Assembly (NCBI RefSeq): GCF_000283155.1
Contig: NW_004454288.1
Coordinates: 936,544-1,000,543, forward strand
DNA from: Ceratotherium simum simum
Lineage: Eukaryota > Chordata > Mammalia > Perissodactyla > Rhinocerotidae
Direction: 5' to 3'
DNA: 64,000 bases
The notes under the pieces were generated by a model. The model was given only the letters and a program-made list of their open reading frames with translations. It ran no database searches and was not told the DNA's origin. This document shows, piece after piece, positions 1 through 10,164 of the stretch (positions are counted from its first letter, which is position 1; each line of letters begins with the position of its first letter). The translations under genes were made by a program, and so were the position numbers.

Positions 1-37
1 AGGGCGAATCTTCCTCAGCAAAAAAAGAAAAAAAGTT
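1..37 (+). repeat. Tail of an ERE-type SINE cut by the window edge
   Basis: The first bases read GAATCTTCCTCAGC followed by an A-rich tract. This matches the distal 3' unit and poly(A) tail of the ERE SINEs seen elsewhere in the window (reverse strand at 13006-13250 and 37173-37470). The body of the element would lie to the left, outside the window. Confidence 0.6.
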
Positions 38-346
38 CTATTATTTCCAGATGATATGATTGTTTACTTGGAAAACCAAGTGAAATTAATTACAATGTAA
101 TTGGTACCAATAAGAAAGTTCAAGCAGCTTACAAATAGATAATTGCAGATCGATAGCTTCCTCACATACCAGTAATACTAACCACTTAGAAAATATCCTG
201 GAAAATACCACCCATTAACATTAGTAACCAAAAATATAAAAGCTACCTAAAAATAATGTACCCAATTTATGCACAGGCTTGAATGAGAAAAATGGTACAA
301 CTTCTTTTAAAGACATACAAGAAAATGTTAATAAATGGGAGATATG

Positions 347-547
347 CGTTTTTTTTTTTTTTCTGTAAGGACGATTGTCCCTGAGCTAACATCTGTGCCA
401 ATCTTCCTCTATTTTATATGTAGGACGCTGCCACAGCATGGCTTGATGAGCAGTGTGTAGGTCCACACCCAAGATCTGAACCCATGAACCCCAGGCTGCT
501 GAAGCAGAGCGTGCTAACTTAACCACTACGCCACCGGGCCAGCCCCA
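347..547 (-). mobile_element. ERE-type tRNA-derived SINE with 9-bp target-site duplication
   Basis: On the plus strand it begins with a T-run (the poly(A) tail), has one copy of the GAGCTAACATCTGTGCCAAT tail unit, and ends with the tRNA-like head GCCACCGGGCCAGCCCC. The insertion is flanked by GGAGATATG at 338-346 and 548-556. Confidence 0.92.
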
Positions 548-1179
548 GGAGATATGTTATGTTTTTAAGTGGGGGAAGACTCAATGTTCTAAAGATGTCA
601 ATTGTGCCCAAATAAGTCCATTAATTAAATTTTTATTAATATTCCAGTTTTTCGGGCCACTTGACAGAACCGTCAGAAAATTCATATGGAAAATCAAAAT
701 GTAAGAACTAAGACGATGTTACTAAAGAAGCATAGTGAAGGAGAACACGCCCTTCTGGTATGAAGAGTCTTATAAAACCATATTAACTCCAACAACAGGA
801 CCTCAGAAATAGAAATATAGATTAAAAGAAAGGAATAGAAAGTCCAGAAGCAGATACAGACCTGTTATACGTGTGTGTGTGAATTCAATAAAAGATAAAG
901 GTCATCATTCAACTCTATGTGGATGAACTATTTCACAATTCATAAATAGCTTAATTTGCAGTTTAAATATCTAGGTCAACTTTGTGTCCACTTCTTGGGA
1001 TTCGCCTATCTGCCTATAACAAACACAGAAGGAAATTAACATGGTGGCAGCAGAGAGGTAAAGCATTTGGAATTAGCCTGAATGAGCCCAATGTGAGTCC
1101 CCAGGCCTGTGTAGCTTCCTGAACATTCACTAAACCCTTAGGCTACACTATCGCAGGGTCAGAAAGGATGGGCATGGAA

Positions 1180-1375
1180 TTCTAGTCCCCATTCCGCTAT
1201 TGATTTGACGTTTGACCTAGAGCAAATCCTTCAATTACCCTGAACCTCAATTTCCTCATTGGAAAATGGGGATAATGCTCCCAGGTCCAGTCTCATTCGT
1301 AAAGCTGTGAGGGAAAATGAAGTCATGTATGAAAGCCTGTAACTGTAAAGTGCTGAGTGACAGCTGACATCTGAG
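1180..1375 (+). repeat. MIR SINE (old, diverged)
   Basis: Contains the MIR core order: a CCTGAACCTCAATTTCCTCA block, GGAAAATGGGGATAAT, then a block ending in GTAAAGTGCTGAGTGACAG. Divergence is typical of an ancient mammalian insertion. Confidence 0.75.
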
Positions 1376-1394
1376 AACCCTATCCTAATTTAGG

Positions 1395-1715
1395 ATGGTA
1401 TCATAGCTTAGGGGTTAAGAGCCCAGGTTGTGGTAAGAGGCTGCCTGAATTTGCATTGTGGCTCCATCATTTACCATCTGTGGGTCTTTGGGAAGGTTAC
1501 TTCACCTCTCTGTACCTTGGTTTTGTCATTCACCAGCTGTAGGCCCTTGGGCAAGTTACTCAACCTCATTGTATTTGGCTTTCCTCATCATTAAAAGGGT
1601 GATCACAATAGTAACTACGTCAAAGGGTTGTTGCAAGGAGCAAATGAAAAAAGCATGCATACTGCTGAGAACAGTGCCTGACATGTAGTAACTGATCAAT
1701 AATGCTTGTTGTTTA
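1395..1715 (+). repeat. MIR SINE with an internally duplicated central segment
   Basis: The MIR head (CATAGCTTAGGGGTTAAGAG) and tail (GAACAGTGCCTGACATGTAG) are present once. The central block, from the ACCATCTGTGGGTCTTTGGG region to the TTGGTTTTGTC region, occurs twice at about 1470-1528 and 1529-1590, so the element is about 60 bp longer than a normal MIR. Confidence 0.75.
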
Positions 1716-1737
1716 TCATCATAATTTTCTCTGGGGA

Positions 1738-2216
1738 TCTATGCCTCTCCTACTCCAAGGCAGGAGCCTGGTGACACAGGGTTAAGCCAATCAGCCCTTT
1801 GGGACCCCTTGTCTACACTGATTGGTTCAATAATGGACATGTGACCTAATGGGAGCCAATGAAATGCAGTGAGAATTTTACTTGCTGGGAAAGAAACTCA
1901 TACTCTTATGCCAGATTGAAGCATAGAAGAATATAGCCCTGAAAGCTGCTGTTATCCACTGTGCATCCCCGAGTCTCCCATCCATTACTCTGAAATGGAG
2001 TCATCAAAGGGGAAGCAGAGAAAAGAATGGTAAAAGAAATAGTACACTTGTGGATTTGATCACTGCATCAAGCCACACCTTACTATCCAGATATGTGAGC
2101 CAGTAGAGTTCTCTCTCTCTCTCTCCCTCTCTCTCTCTTTCTCTCCTTAAGTCAATTAGAATTGGATTTTCTGTCACTTGGAACTGAATGAATTCTAGAT
2201 GATACAACAGTGTCAT
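1738..2216 (+). repeat. LTR-like interspersed repeat, family A, with a TC-rich tract
   Basis: The block starts with CCAATCAGCC and GATTGGTTCAATAATGGACA motifs and ends with GGATTTTCTGTCACTTGGAA then GATACAACAG. The same 3' block recurs in this window at 42,000-42,535 (same strand) and, reversed, at 30,320-30,880 and 41,330-41,880. Probably a solitary LTR of an ancient mammalian endogenous element; subfamily not named. A CTCT microsatellite lies at about 2110-2146. Confidence 0.6.
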
Positions 2217-3100
2217 TGCACTCTTATGACATCAGACAAAATGTTCCCAAATTCTCCAGCACAGATTATTAACTTAAACTCGGCACTTAGTACATTTTTC
2301 ATCCTCAGTGTGTGGTCAGGCACTTATGAATGACGATCCTTCATCTGAATGATGGACATTTTAAGGATGAAAACAACACTGCCCTTTTCCAAATTCTGGT
2401 TGAGAGCACAGGGGTAGAGACAAGTCAAGAGCTTTCAAGCTCATGACCTTCAAGCAGCAGCCCTGGGGCTGGACTGGAAATTAACCAGAAACCATCATTT
2501 CAAATTTCAAAAGGTCACCATTTGTGAAAGGATTCTTTAATGTTCACCCCAAACCGGATGATAAGTCAGAAATGGAAGGGGAGGGAGTTGAAACGATGAT
2601 TACACACAACTTGCTCTCCACGACCCAGTAAACTCTCTATGTGCCCAATTAGACTGGCAGTGACCTCTCGATGTTGCATTCAGACTTTTAACATCAGTTA
2701 ATCTGTCACACAGAACCTCATCTGATGACCTGTCACTGGTTGCATCTATTAGAATTAGCAGAGGTTGGAATGTACAAGTTTGACTGTTTCCTGATCAAAA
2801 AGTATAGCTACACGTATGGGGAAGTAATTAGACAAGACATCCCTTATGAGTTCTAGATCAGTGGATCCAGTGGCCCTCTTAACATCCTGCTTGAATGTTA
2901 GATGGGAAGCTATAAATTCAACAAGTTCAAAACCAAACTCACCATATCCTCCTACAAACTTTCCATCAGTAAAAGACATTACTGTCCATCCAAAGGTTAA
3001 AGCCAGAAACACTGGAGTCCCTTGGCTTCATTTCCCCTCACCATTTACATACACCAAACAGGAATTCTGTTGATTCCAGCTTTTAAGCATCTCCCAAAGT
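2217..3100. other. Intronic sequence with no assigned repeat
   Basis: No transposon consensus was recognised. The minus strand at 2755-3012 has an 85-codon open frame with no ATG start and a stop just upstream; it matches no family I know (see findings). Confidence 0.4.
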
Positions 3101-3102
3101 GA

Positions 3103-3560
3103 TGGCCAATGTCTCCATCACCACGGCCAACTCCTTAATAGGGGAATCCATCATCACACCTGGATTATTGCATTAAGGCTTCTTACTTGAACTTCAAATA
3201 TTCCTCTTCCATTCCCCAATCTAGTCCACAGTCCAGCCAGAATGAGCCTCAACAATAAAAACCTTATCATGTCCCGTTTTAAACCTTCCAAAGGATTCCT
3301 GGTGCCCCCAGGATAAAGTCTAACTTTGCATACCTTCTATACGTCTACATGACATGGCCCTGCCATTCTCTGTACTCACCTCACCTGTGAATTTACACCT
3401 TTTTCCAGCCATTACTGAATGTTTTGGTGTCCCGATTATGCTATGCTCTTTAGAGCCACTAGACCTCCACATGTGGTGTTCCCTCTTCCTGGATCACTAT
3501 CCTATCCCTTCACCTCTCTCACTCCTGTTCATGCTTCAGCTCTTGTGAGAGTAGTAATTT
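3103..3560 (+). repeat. L2 LINE fragment (ORF2 end and 3' region)
   Basis: Diverged L2 3' landmarks appear in order: CACACCTGGATTATTGCA, AGGATAAAGTCTAACTTTGC, CATGACATGGCCCTGCC and GTTCATGCTTCAGCTC. Confidence 0.7.
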
Positions 3561-3589
3561 TTCTTTTGGAAGATTCTTTTCAGTCCAGG

Positions 3590-3838
3590 GAGGCAGCTTG
3601 ATGATTAACCGGGAAAGCCGTGGAGTCATATCATTTGAGTCCAAATTGTGTCTCGGATAATAGCTAGGTGTATGACCTTGAACCAGTTACTTAACCTCTC
3701 TGTGCCTAAGTTTTCTTATCTGTAAAATGGGGATGATAAGCATTGTTAAAAGGGTCAAATGTGATCATGTAAATTACTTAGCATAGTAGCTGGCACATAA
3801 ACTCTCAAACAATGTTAGATATTATCATTATTATCTTA
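3590..3838 (+). repeat. MIR SINE
   Basis: Contains TATGACCTTGAACCAGTTAC, TTAACCTCTCTGTGCCTAAG, CTGTAAAATGGGGATGATAA and the TAGCTGGCACATAAA tail. Confidence 0.85.
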
Positions 3839-4039
3839 CTTGCTTTACAAGGATGCCCACAAAGGCTCTGTCTTTGGTTCTGCTCTCTTGTTTTTCACAT
3901 CTATTGGAGGCTCTTATTCACACACCCAAGGCTCTACCTTTTGCCACTGACGATTTTCATATGTGTATTTCCGGATCAAACCTCCTTCCAAACTTTTAGA
4001 GTCTTGGACTGAGGTTAGTGTAATAGACCCCCAGCTTGT

Positions 4040-4480
4040 CTCCCTGCGCCACTCTGACATCTCTAAAATCTGTTTCCACATAGCAACTGACTACACTTTT
4101 AAAAGCATCGGTTCAGATCACACCTCTCCTCTGCTTAAAACCCTTCAATGGCTTCCCGTTACTTTTCTATCAGGGCTCTCAACCTCGGCACTGTTGACAT
4201 TTGGGACTGGAAACCGCTTTGTTGCGGGAGGCTGTCCTGTGCATTGCAGAACACTTAGCAACATCCCTGGTTTCACCCACTAGATACCAGTAGTGCTCCC
4301 CCATACCCCTACCCAAGTTGTGACAACCAAAAATGTTGCCTGACATTGCCAAGTATCCCCAGGGTGGGAGGAGTGGGGGGCAAAATCATCCTGTATTGAG
4401 AACCACTGCCCTAGAATAAACTCTTGATGCCTTATGATAATCTTCAAGGTCATTCCTGGGTCGCTTGCTCGTCCTGAGAG
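4040..4480 (+). repeat. L2 LINE fragment interrupted by MER20
   Basis: The left part, 4040-4170, has CTTAAAACCCTTCAATGGCT typical of L2; the right part resumes at 4409 with a CTTATGATAATCTTCAAGGTC-like block. The central 238 bp is a separate DNA transposon. Confidence 0.55.
4171..4408 (+). mobile_element. MER20-type hAT DNA transposon
   Basis: It begins CAGGGCTCTCAACCTCGGCA and ends TTGAGAACCACTG. Between these are the family landmarks GAGGCTGTCCTGTGCATTGC, CACCCACTAGATACCAGTAG and GTTGTGACAACCAAAAATGT. Length fits the family (about 219 bp). Inserted in L2 sequence. Confidence 0.85.
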
Positions 4481-4534
4481 CCAGGCTGGAGTCAGTACTG
4501 CCCAAACCACATAGGTGGAGGACAAAGTGATAGG

Positions 4535-4630
4535 ATAGCATGATAACTCACCCCCGCCCCAAATCAGAATACTATTACCAGAAGAAGGCGGATGGATGTG
4601 GGGCTGGCAAAAAGCACAAACAAGCAGGAT
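4535..4630 (-). repeat. Terminal fragment of LTR-like family A
   Basis: ATTACCAGAAGAAGGCGGAT followed by GGGCTGGCAAAAAGCACAAA resembles the end of the same-orientation copy at 30,830-30,880 (GCTACCAGAAGAAGGAAG). Confidence 0.45.
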
Positions 4631-5184
4631 CAGACAGTCCCGGCAGCATCCCCAAGCCTCCTTTCTATTTCCCATTTCTCTCTCTTTCCCAATTTATAAA
4701 TTCAACCCCCATCCACCAAAAACCTGAGGAATCAGAGCTCAGTTTTCCTACACTCTCCTTCATCTCCCATGTAAGGAATCTCGCCACAGATCCCGAGCTC
4801 TCACCTCTTTGTGGAGTCATGGCTAAGCTTTGTCGATGTTCGTGAGCAAAGACACAAGATGCGATGAATCCTCCCGGCCCTGTCAAACTTGATACCAGCG
4901 GGGTTGCATTTTAATCAAAGACATCTCTTTCCGTGCCTGCCGAAATCTCATGTTGACTCTTACATCCCAGTGATGCCGGAACAAGGGCTGAGCTTAGCTG
5001 CACTAAAGAGAACCTAAAAACAGAGAGACTGGAACACTCCAAGGGACCACATTTCATCTCCCAGTGGAGAAGAAAAGGCAGAACTAGAAGGAAATCTTCT
5101 GACGAAAGTATGAAACCGGGTCCTTCAGTTTCTCTCCTCAACCACTTGAACTTTGTCATCAGAATTAAAATACAGCTGTAGCAA

Positions 5185-6766
5185 AGGGTCTCAAGTTTTT
5201 TTGATCTCAGGATTCCTTTCCACTTGTGCAAATTATTGAGCTGATGGTGATGTGGATTATATCTATCAACATTTCCTACATAGGAAAATAAAACAAAAAT
5301 TTAGAAATATTTATTTAAAAATTCATTTGAGGGGGCTGGCCCAGTGGCTTGGTGGTTAGGTGCTCACGCTCCGCTGCTGGCGGCCCGGGTTCGGATCCCG
5401 GGCGCACACCTACGCACCGCTTCCCCCGCCATGCTGAGGCCGCGTCCCACGTGCAGCAACTAGAAGGATGTGCAGCTATGACATACAACTATCTACTGGG
5501 ACTTTGGGGGGCAAATAAATAAATCAATAAAATCTTAAAAAAAAATTCATTTGAAAATAATGATAAACCCAATTGCATGTTAACATAAATATCTATATGA
5601 AAAACAACTATATTTTCTAAAACAAAATAAAGTGAGAGGAGTGGCATTTGTTTTTATATTTTTGCAAATCTCTTTAGTGTCTGGTTTAATAGAAGGTGGA
5701 TACATTCTCATATCTGCTTCTGCATTTGATCTGCTGCCAAATGCTGTTTTGGTTGAAGTATATGAAGAAAACCTAGCCTCACACAAATATGTGATTGGCA
5801 AAGAGAGGGGTATTTGCATAGCCTTTGAAGATAATTGTAAACATTTTTCTTTGATACTACACCAAAACTCGACAAGTGGTAGTTTCTTAAAGGCTAGTTG
5901 CAAAGTGGAATCTGAAATCATATTAATTATCTTTTCATGCTCTAGTATGTTAAAATCCATTGTTCTAATTCTGCACTTTGAATGAATCTTTTACCCAGGA
6001 ATAATTTTGTAACATCATGCATTGGTCATTTGGAAAATATTGATTTGCTAAGTTATACAAGTCTTCCAAATTTGGCACATTTCATTACACAATATGAAAA
6101 AAAAAAACACATTTGCTCATGGGGGCAGATAGAAGCAAAATTGTAATTTTCACTTGAAACCTTGAATTTTATCCTTGGCAACAAATTCTGTCAGTTACTT
6201 TCCTTGAAGTGACAGGCTCACTTAGCTCATTTTCGAGAAAATGTCTGCCAAATACCCATGCCTAAATAACCATAATTTGCCTGTCAGTCGTTCTTTCAAG
6301 TAAATATGGTGTTTCATGGAAAAAAAGCAGCTAGTTCAGCTCGTAACTCAGTCGCACAAGTGCCTTTGCTGGAGACCAACAGCGTGATTTGCTCGCAACT
6401 AGAGAGCTTTCTGTGTACTTCCGATTTTGTTACATACAAGGTTTGAGATTTAATAAAATTAATACTTTTCGGAAAGGACATTTCAAAGCGAAACTAGCAC
6501 TCTCTTTCACTGTGGCTGAGTGGCGGTGATGAATCCGATGACAACTACTACATTTTGGTGCCACAGCCTTTGTTCGTGTTCAGGCTCCCGCAGTGTTACC
6601 CACCATGGCTTTTGCATCGTCAGTGCAAATGTCAACACAGTGAAAAAGGCTAGTCACATCTTATTATCACTATGAAATAGTTTTAACCTTGCAGACCCCC
6701 GTGAAATGGTCTTAGGAGGCCCCTCCGACTCCTGGGGTTAACAGGACACACTTTGAGAACACTGGA
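5185..6766 (-). mobile_element. hAT (Charlie-like) DNA transposon with decayed transposase, split by an ERE
   Basis: The ends are imperfect inverted copies: GGGTCTCAAG at the left and, reversed, GTTCTCAAAGTGTG at the right. The minus strand at 5580-5960 keeps a 126-codon open frame with hallmarks of a hAT transposase C-terminal dimerisation region: FWCSIKE, then YLCEARFSSYTSTKT, then EADMR and KEICKN. Upstream on the same strand, further pieces are broken by stops. The gene is therefore a fossil, not a functional transposase. An ERE SINE sits inside it at 5331-5540. It shares orientation with CACNG3 and lies in its intron. The exact subfamily is not assigned. Confidence 0.75.
5331..5540 (+). 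mobile_element. ERE-type SINE with perfect 14-bp target-site duplication
   Basis: The head GGGGGCTGGCCCAGTGGC, box-B-like GGGTTCGGATCCCGGGC and body ACATACAACTATCTACTGGG are intact, ending in an A-rich tail. AAAAATTCATTTGA flanks it at 5317-5330 and 5541-5554. It lacks the TTAGCTCA-type tail units found in other copies. Confidence 0.96.
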
Positions 6767-6779
6767 CTAGAACTTCAGC

Positions 6780-7003
6780 ATTAAGGACATCGGTTTTCAG
6801 ATTTAAAAGACCTGGGGTAGAATCCTACCTCTACCACTCACTAGCTGTGAGAATTTGGGACAGTTACTTCTCTGAGTTCCATTTGCTCATCAGTAAAATG
6901 AGTATAATACCCCATCGGGCTCTTGAGAGGACTAAGTGAGATAATGCATGTAATGGAATGCATTAATGCATGTAAGCACTCAGCATGCACTCACTACTGT
7001 TAT
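6780..7003 (+). repeat. MIR SINE
   Basis: CACTCACTAGCTGTGAGAAT, GACAGTTACTTCTCTGAGTT, AGTAAAATGAGTATAATACC and the TAAGCACTCAGCATGCACTC tail occur in MIR order. Confidence 0.85.
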
Positions 7004-7324
7004 TTATTAAGTGCTTATGGTTCCCCAGTGTGGCTCATCTGGGGGATATTCTAGAAGACAGATTGCCAAAGGTTTTGACCACCTCATCAACCAGTATGAA
7101 AAGAATCAGGCCCAAGACATGTCACCAAGGACCATGAGAGCTTCCCTGATAGGGTCTCCATCAGCTGTATCACTGTCTTTGCCTCTGGGAAGCAAAGACT
7201 TGTGAAGATTCTTTGGGACTAACAGAGCCTGGATAACTGTGGCCTGGATGCTTCCTTGCTGTTGGCAGAACAATGCAGATGGACAGATTCTGTCCGATCT
7301 GTTTATCACAGGAAGATGGTAACA

Positions 7325-7573
7325 ACCAACACCAAATTACTACTTATATGTGCCGGGCACTGTTCTAATGGCTGTACAAATGTTAACTCGTTAAATACCC
7401 ATAGCAACCTTTGAGTAGGTACAATAATAATCCCTATTTTATAGATGAGGTAACAGACACAAGAGAGGTTAAGTAACCTGCCCAAAGTCACACAGCTGTA
7501 CGTGGTTGACCTGAGATTTGAACCCAAGCAATCTGACTGTAGAGGCTGAGTTCTTAACTACTACACTGTACTA
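7325..7573 (-). repeat. MIR SINE, reverse orientation
   Basis: Reads GCCGGGCACTGTTCTAATGG, then TTATAGATGAGGTAACAGAC, AGGTTAAGTAACCTGCCCAA, GTCACACAGCTG and TTGAACCCAAGCAATCTGAC, i.e. MIR on the minus strand. Confidence 0.9.
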
Positions 7574-9005
7574 AGGAAGCAGAAAAAAGGGGTGAAAGAG
7601 TGATTTTTCCAGAAGATCCTTTCCACCAGCACAGGGCTTATGTTGAAAAAAACCAATTTTGCTCTGAAATGACCTATTAAAAAACACTTTGAGTCAATCC
7701 AGGAAAAATGAAAACTGTATCAAAAAGCCTCAGTATGCTGCAAACAAATACACGGCATGATTTTGAACAACTGGCTAAGTGTTAGAAAGGAGACTCCATT
7801 TAGACATTTTTCTTTGAATGACTCAGAGATTGTGACATTGAAACCACAAAGAGAAAAATATAATCCTAGAAAAGAACTTAGCTTTGCAGTGAACCTTATC
7901 TACATAATAATAATAATGTTCATTGGTTTTCAAACTTCAGAATTGCTCTATAGCCCCCACATGGAAGGCATTAGCATAGTTATAGACTAGAATGCAAATG
8001 GAGTGAATCTTGACCATGACGAAGTAAAAACACAACTAACAGATGTGGGTAGGTGGAAGGGGGAATGTGGACATCCTCATTCTAGAAAGCAGGAAGCTAA
8101 GACATCCTACCCAAGGCTGATGGAAAAAGAAATGGAGATTTATGTTATTTTTAGACATTAGAAAGATAATCAATACACAGGGTGGAGTGAGTTAGCTAAA
8201 TCCTCACCTATTATGGCAGGAAGTCAATAGATTATAAATCAAGAAGTAGAGAATAAACATATTATTTAGAAATATGGATGTAACTGCCAGAAGAACTGAA
8301 TCAGAAATAGTTAAAAAAAAAAAAGCTTGCTCTGAGGAGTAGGACTTGGGGTGAGGAGGGCTGAGCATCTCTGAGGTGGATGCTTGTCATTAAAAGCCCT
8401 TCTATATGATTTGATTTTTTAAATAGTGTGCATGATTAAATTTCTTAATAAATTGTATGATAATTTTTAAAAGCTTTTGAGTAAATTATGAAGAATATGA
8501 TCTAGAAGAGGAAAGCATACCCTTTCTAATCTCTTTGACTTGGTAGAGCAGAGAAAGAGGGAAATGATATTTATTAGATAGTCACCAAACAGGAAGTTGC
8601 TGTCATTTGGGGCCAGGGGAGGAGCTTGTAGTGAGGGCACAGGGGATACCTTGCCTTGTCTATTTTGTTGTAAAAGTTTATACTGAGAACGTGTTTTTGT
8701 ATTACTTTTATATTAAAAATTTTAATTAAGATAATACATTAGGAAAAATATGCCATTCAAAAGAACATGACAAAAATCAAATATGCAGGATTATTTGTGA
8801 AAAGAGAAAGTTCAAAAAGAGAAAAAGAGAGAAATGTGGAGTCACTCAACTTGTCTCCATGGATTTCTAGGGGTCGGCTATTGTCCTGTTCTCTTTCTCC
8901 TCTGCTTAAGGATAAGAAACCAGGAACTCGGAACTCATTTCCACTCCGGCCCCCAGCACTTAGGCGAGGTCAGTTCTCTGTGTCCCCTGCCCATGCCTTT
9001 TTGGC
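7574..9005. other. AT-rich intronic sequence without a recognised element
   Basis: Several A- and T-rich runs occur (for example 8312-8324 and 8400-8475). I could not assign a transposon family, an RNA gene or an exon here. Confidence 0.35.
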
Positions 9006-9179
9006 AAATGTGTTTTGAGCATCTATTGTAAGCCAGGCATCTTGGGGACACACAAGCCCTAAGAGAACATTTCTGCAACAAGACCTCCCTCCCCCTGACT
9101 AATCCAGGCCCTCTACTCCAGGCTCCAGGAGCATCCTGCACTGTTCAGCTGGGTGCGCTTCTCAGCATCTTCCCTACAC

Positions 9180-9290
9180 AACTGTGAACTCACCAAAGAT
9201 GAGAACTTGTCTACTTTATTCTCTGCTGAATCGTCAGCACCTAACGCCATGTCTAGCACAAAGCAGGTGTTCGGTAAGCACTTATAGAGA
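9180..9290 (+). repeat. L2 LINE 3'-end fragment
   Basis: GAACTTGTCTACTTTATTCT followed by GTCAGCACCTAACGCCATGT and AGCACAAAGCAGGTGTTCGG is a diverged L2 3' terminus. Confidence 0.65.
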
Positions 9291-9799
9291 AGGGGACCCA
9301 GGCTGGTGGGCCCCTCCAAATGCAAACCACTCACTCCACACCTCCTATTGGATCTCTAGGCTGAGAAGAGACACCTGCACAGGAGAAGACGCCAGCTTGA
9401 GCTGGAGAAGGGTGAGAATCTGTGGGTTAGGAAGGGGCTGCCCAACAAGAATGATGACTCTCTGCTTTGCAAAATTCAATACACATTAGAAAATCACACA
9501 TCATTTTTACCACCCCCTGCCGTTTCCCCACAATAAGAAATACAATACGGAAAACAATAGGGGCCCGTAGACTTGTCTTCAGGGGAAGAAGGAAGACATT
9601 TCTGAAGAGATGCTATTCCACTGTGCCCATTCTTAGAGAAGCAAGGGCAAGGTGAGGCGAGAGGTTTAAAGGCTGGAGCTGAAGTCCTTGCCTGTAGGAA
9701 GCAAGGGAGGTCACAGAACAAAGTGCTCCTTCTATCAAGGAGCAAATAAGGCAGTTGAGGAGAAGACTCAGACACGGCCAACTCAAGAATATGTCATTG

Positions 9800-10160
9800 C
9801 CCTAAATCCTCCAAAGGCTTCCAGTTTACTCAGAGTAGAAGTTCAAGTCCTTACAACTTCCTTCAAGGCCCTACACGATCTGGCCTCCAGCACCCTCCAC
9901 TGATCTGCTCCTCTCTTCCTCACTCCTCCTCTTCAACAACACTGGCTTCCTTGCTCCTTGAACACCCCAGGCACATCCCCACCTCTGCGCCTTTGCACTT
10001 GCTGTTCCTTCTGCTTGCAATATCTTTCCCCCTGAGAGCCACCTGGCTTGGTTTCTCACCTCCTTCATATTTTGGGTTAAATGTCACCTTCTCAGGGAAG
10101 CCGACCTTGACCACACTGTTTATATTTTCATCCCCCTCCCCACTCCAGCACATCTTGCCG
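9800..10160 (+). repeat. L2 LINE fragment
   Basis: Clear L2 3' region: TTCAAGGCCCTACACGATCT, GCGCCTTTGCACTTGCTGTT, AAATGTCACCTTCTCAGGGA and AGCCGACCTTGACCACACTG, in the normal order. Confidence 0.9.
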
Positions 10161-10164
10161 CTTT

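Noticed and set aside
4280..4675. 131-codon minus-strand open frame
   Set aside because: It crosses the MER20 transposon and neighbouring repeats; no coding signature.
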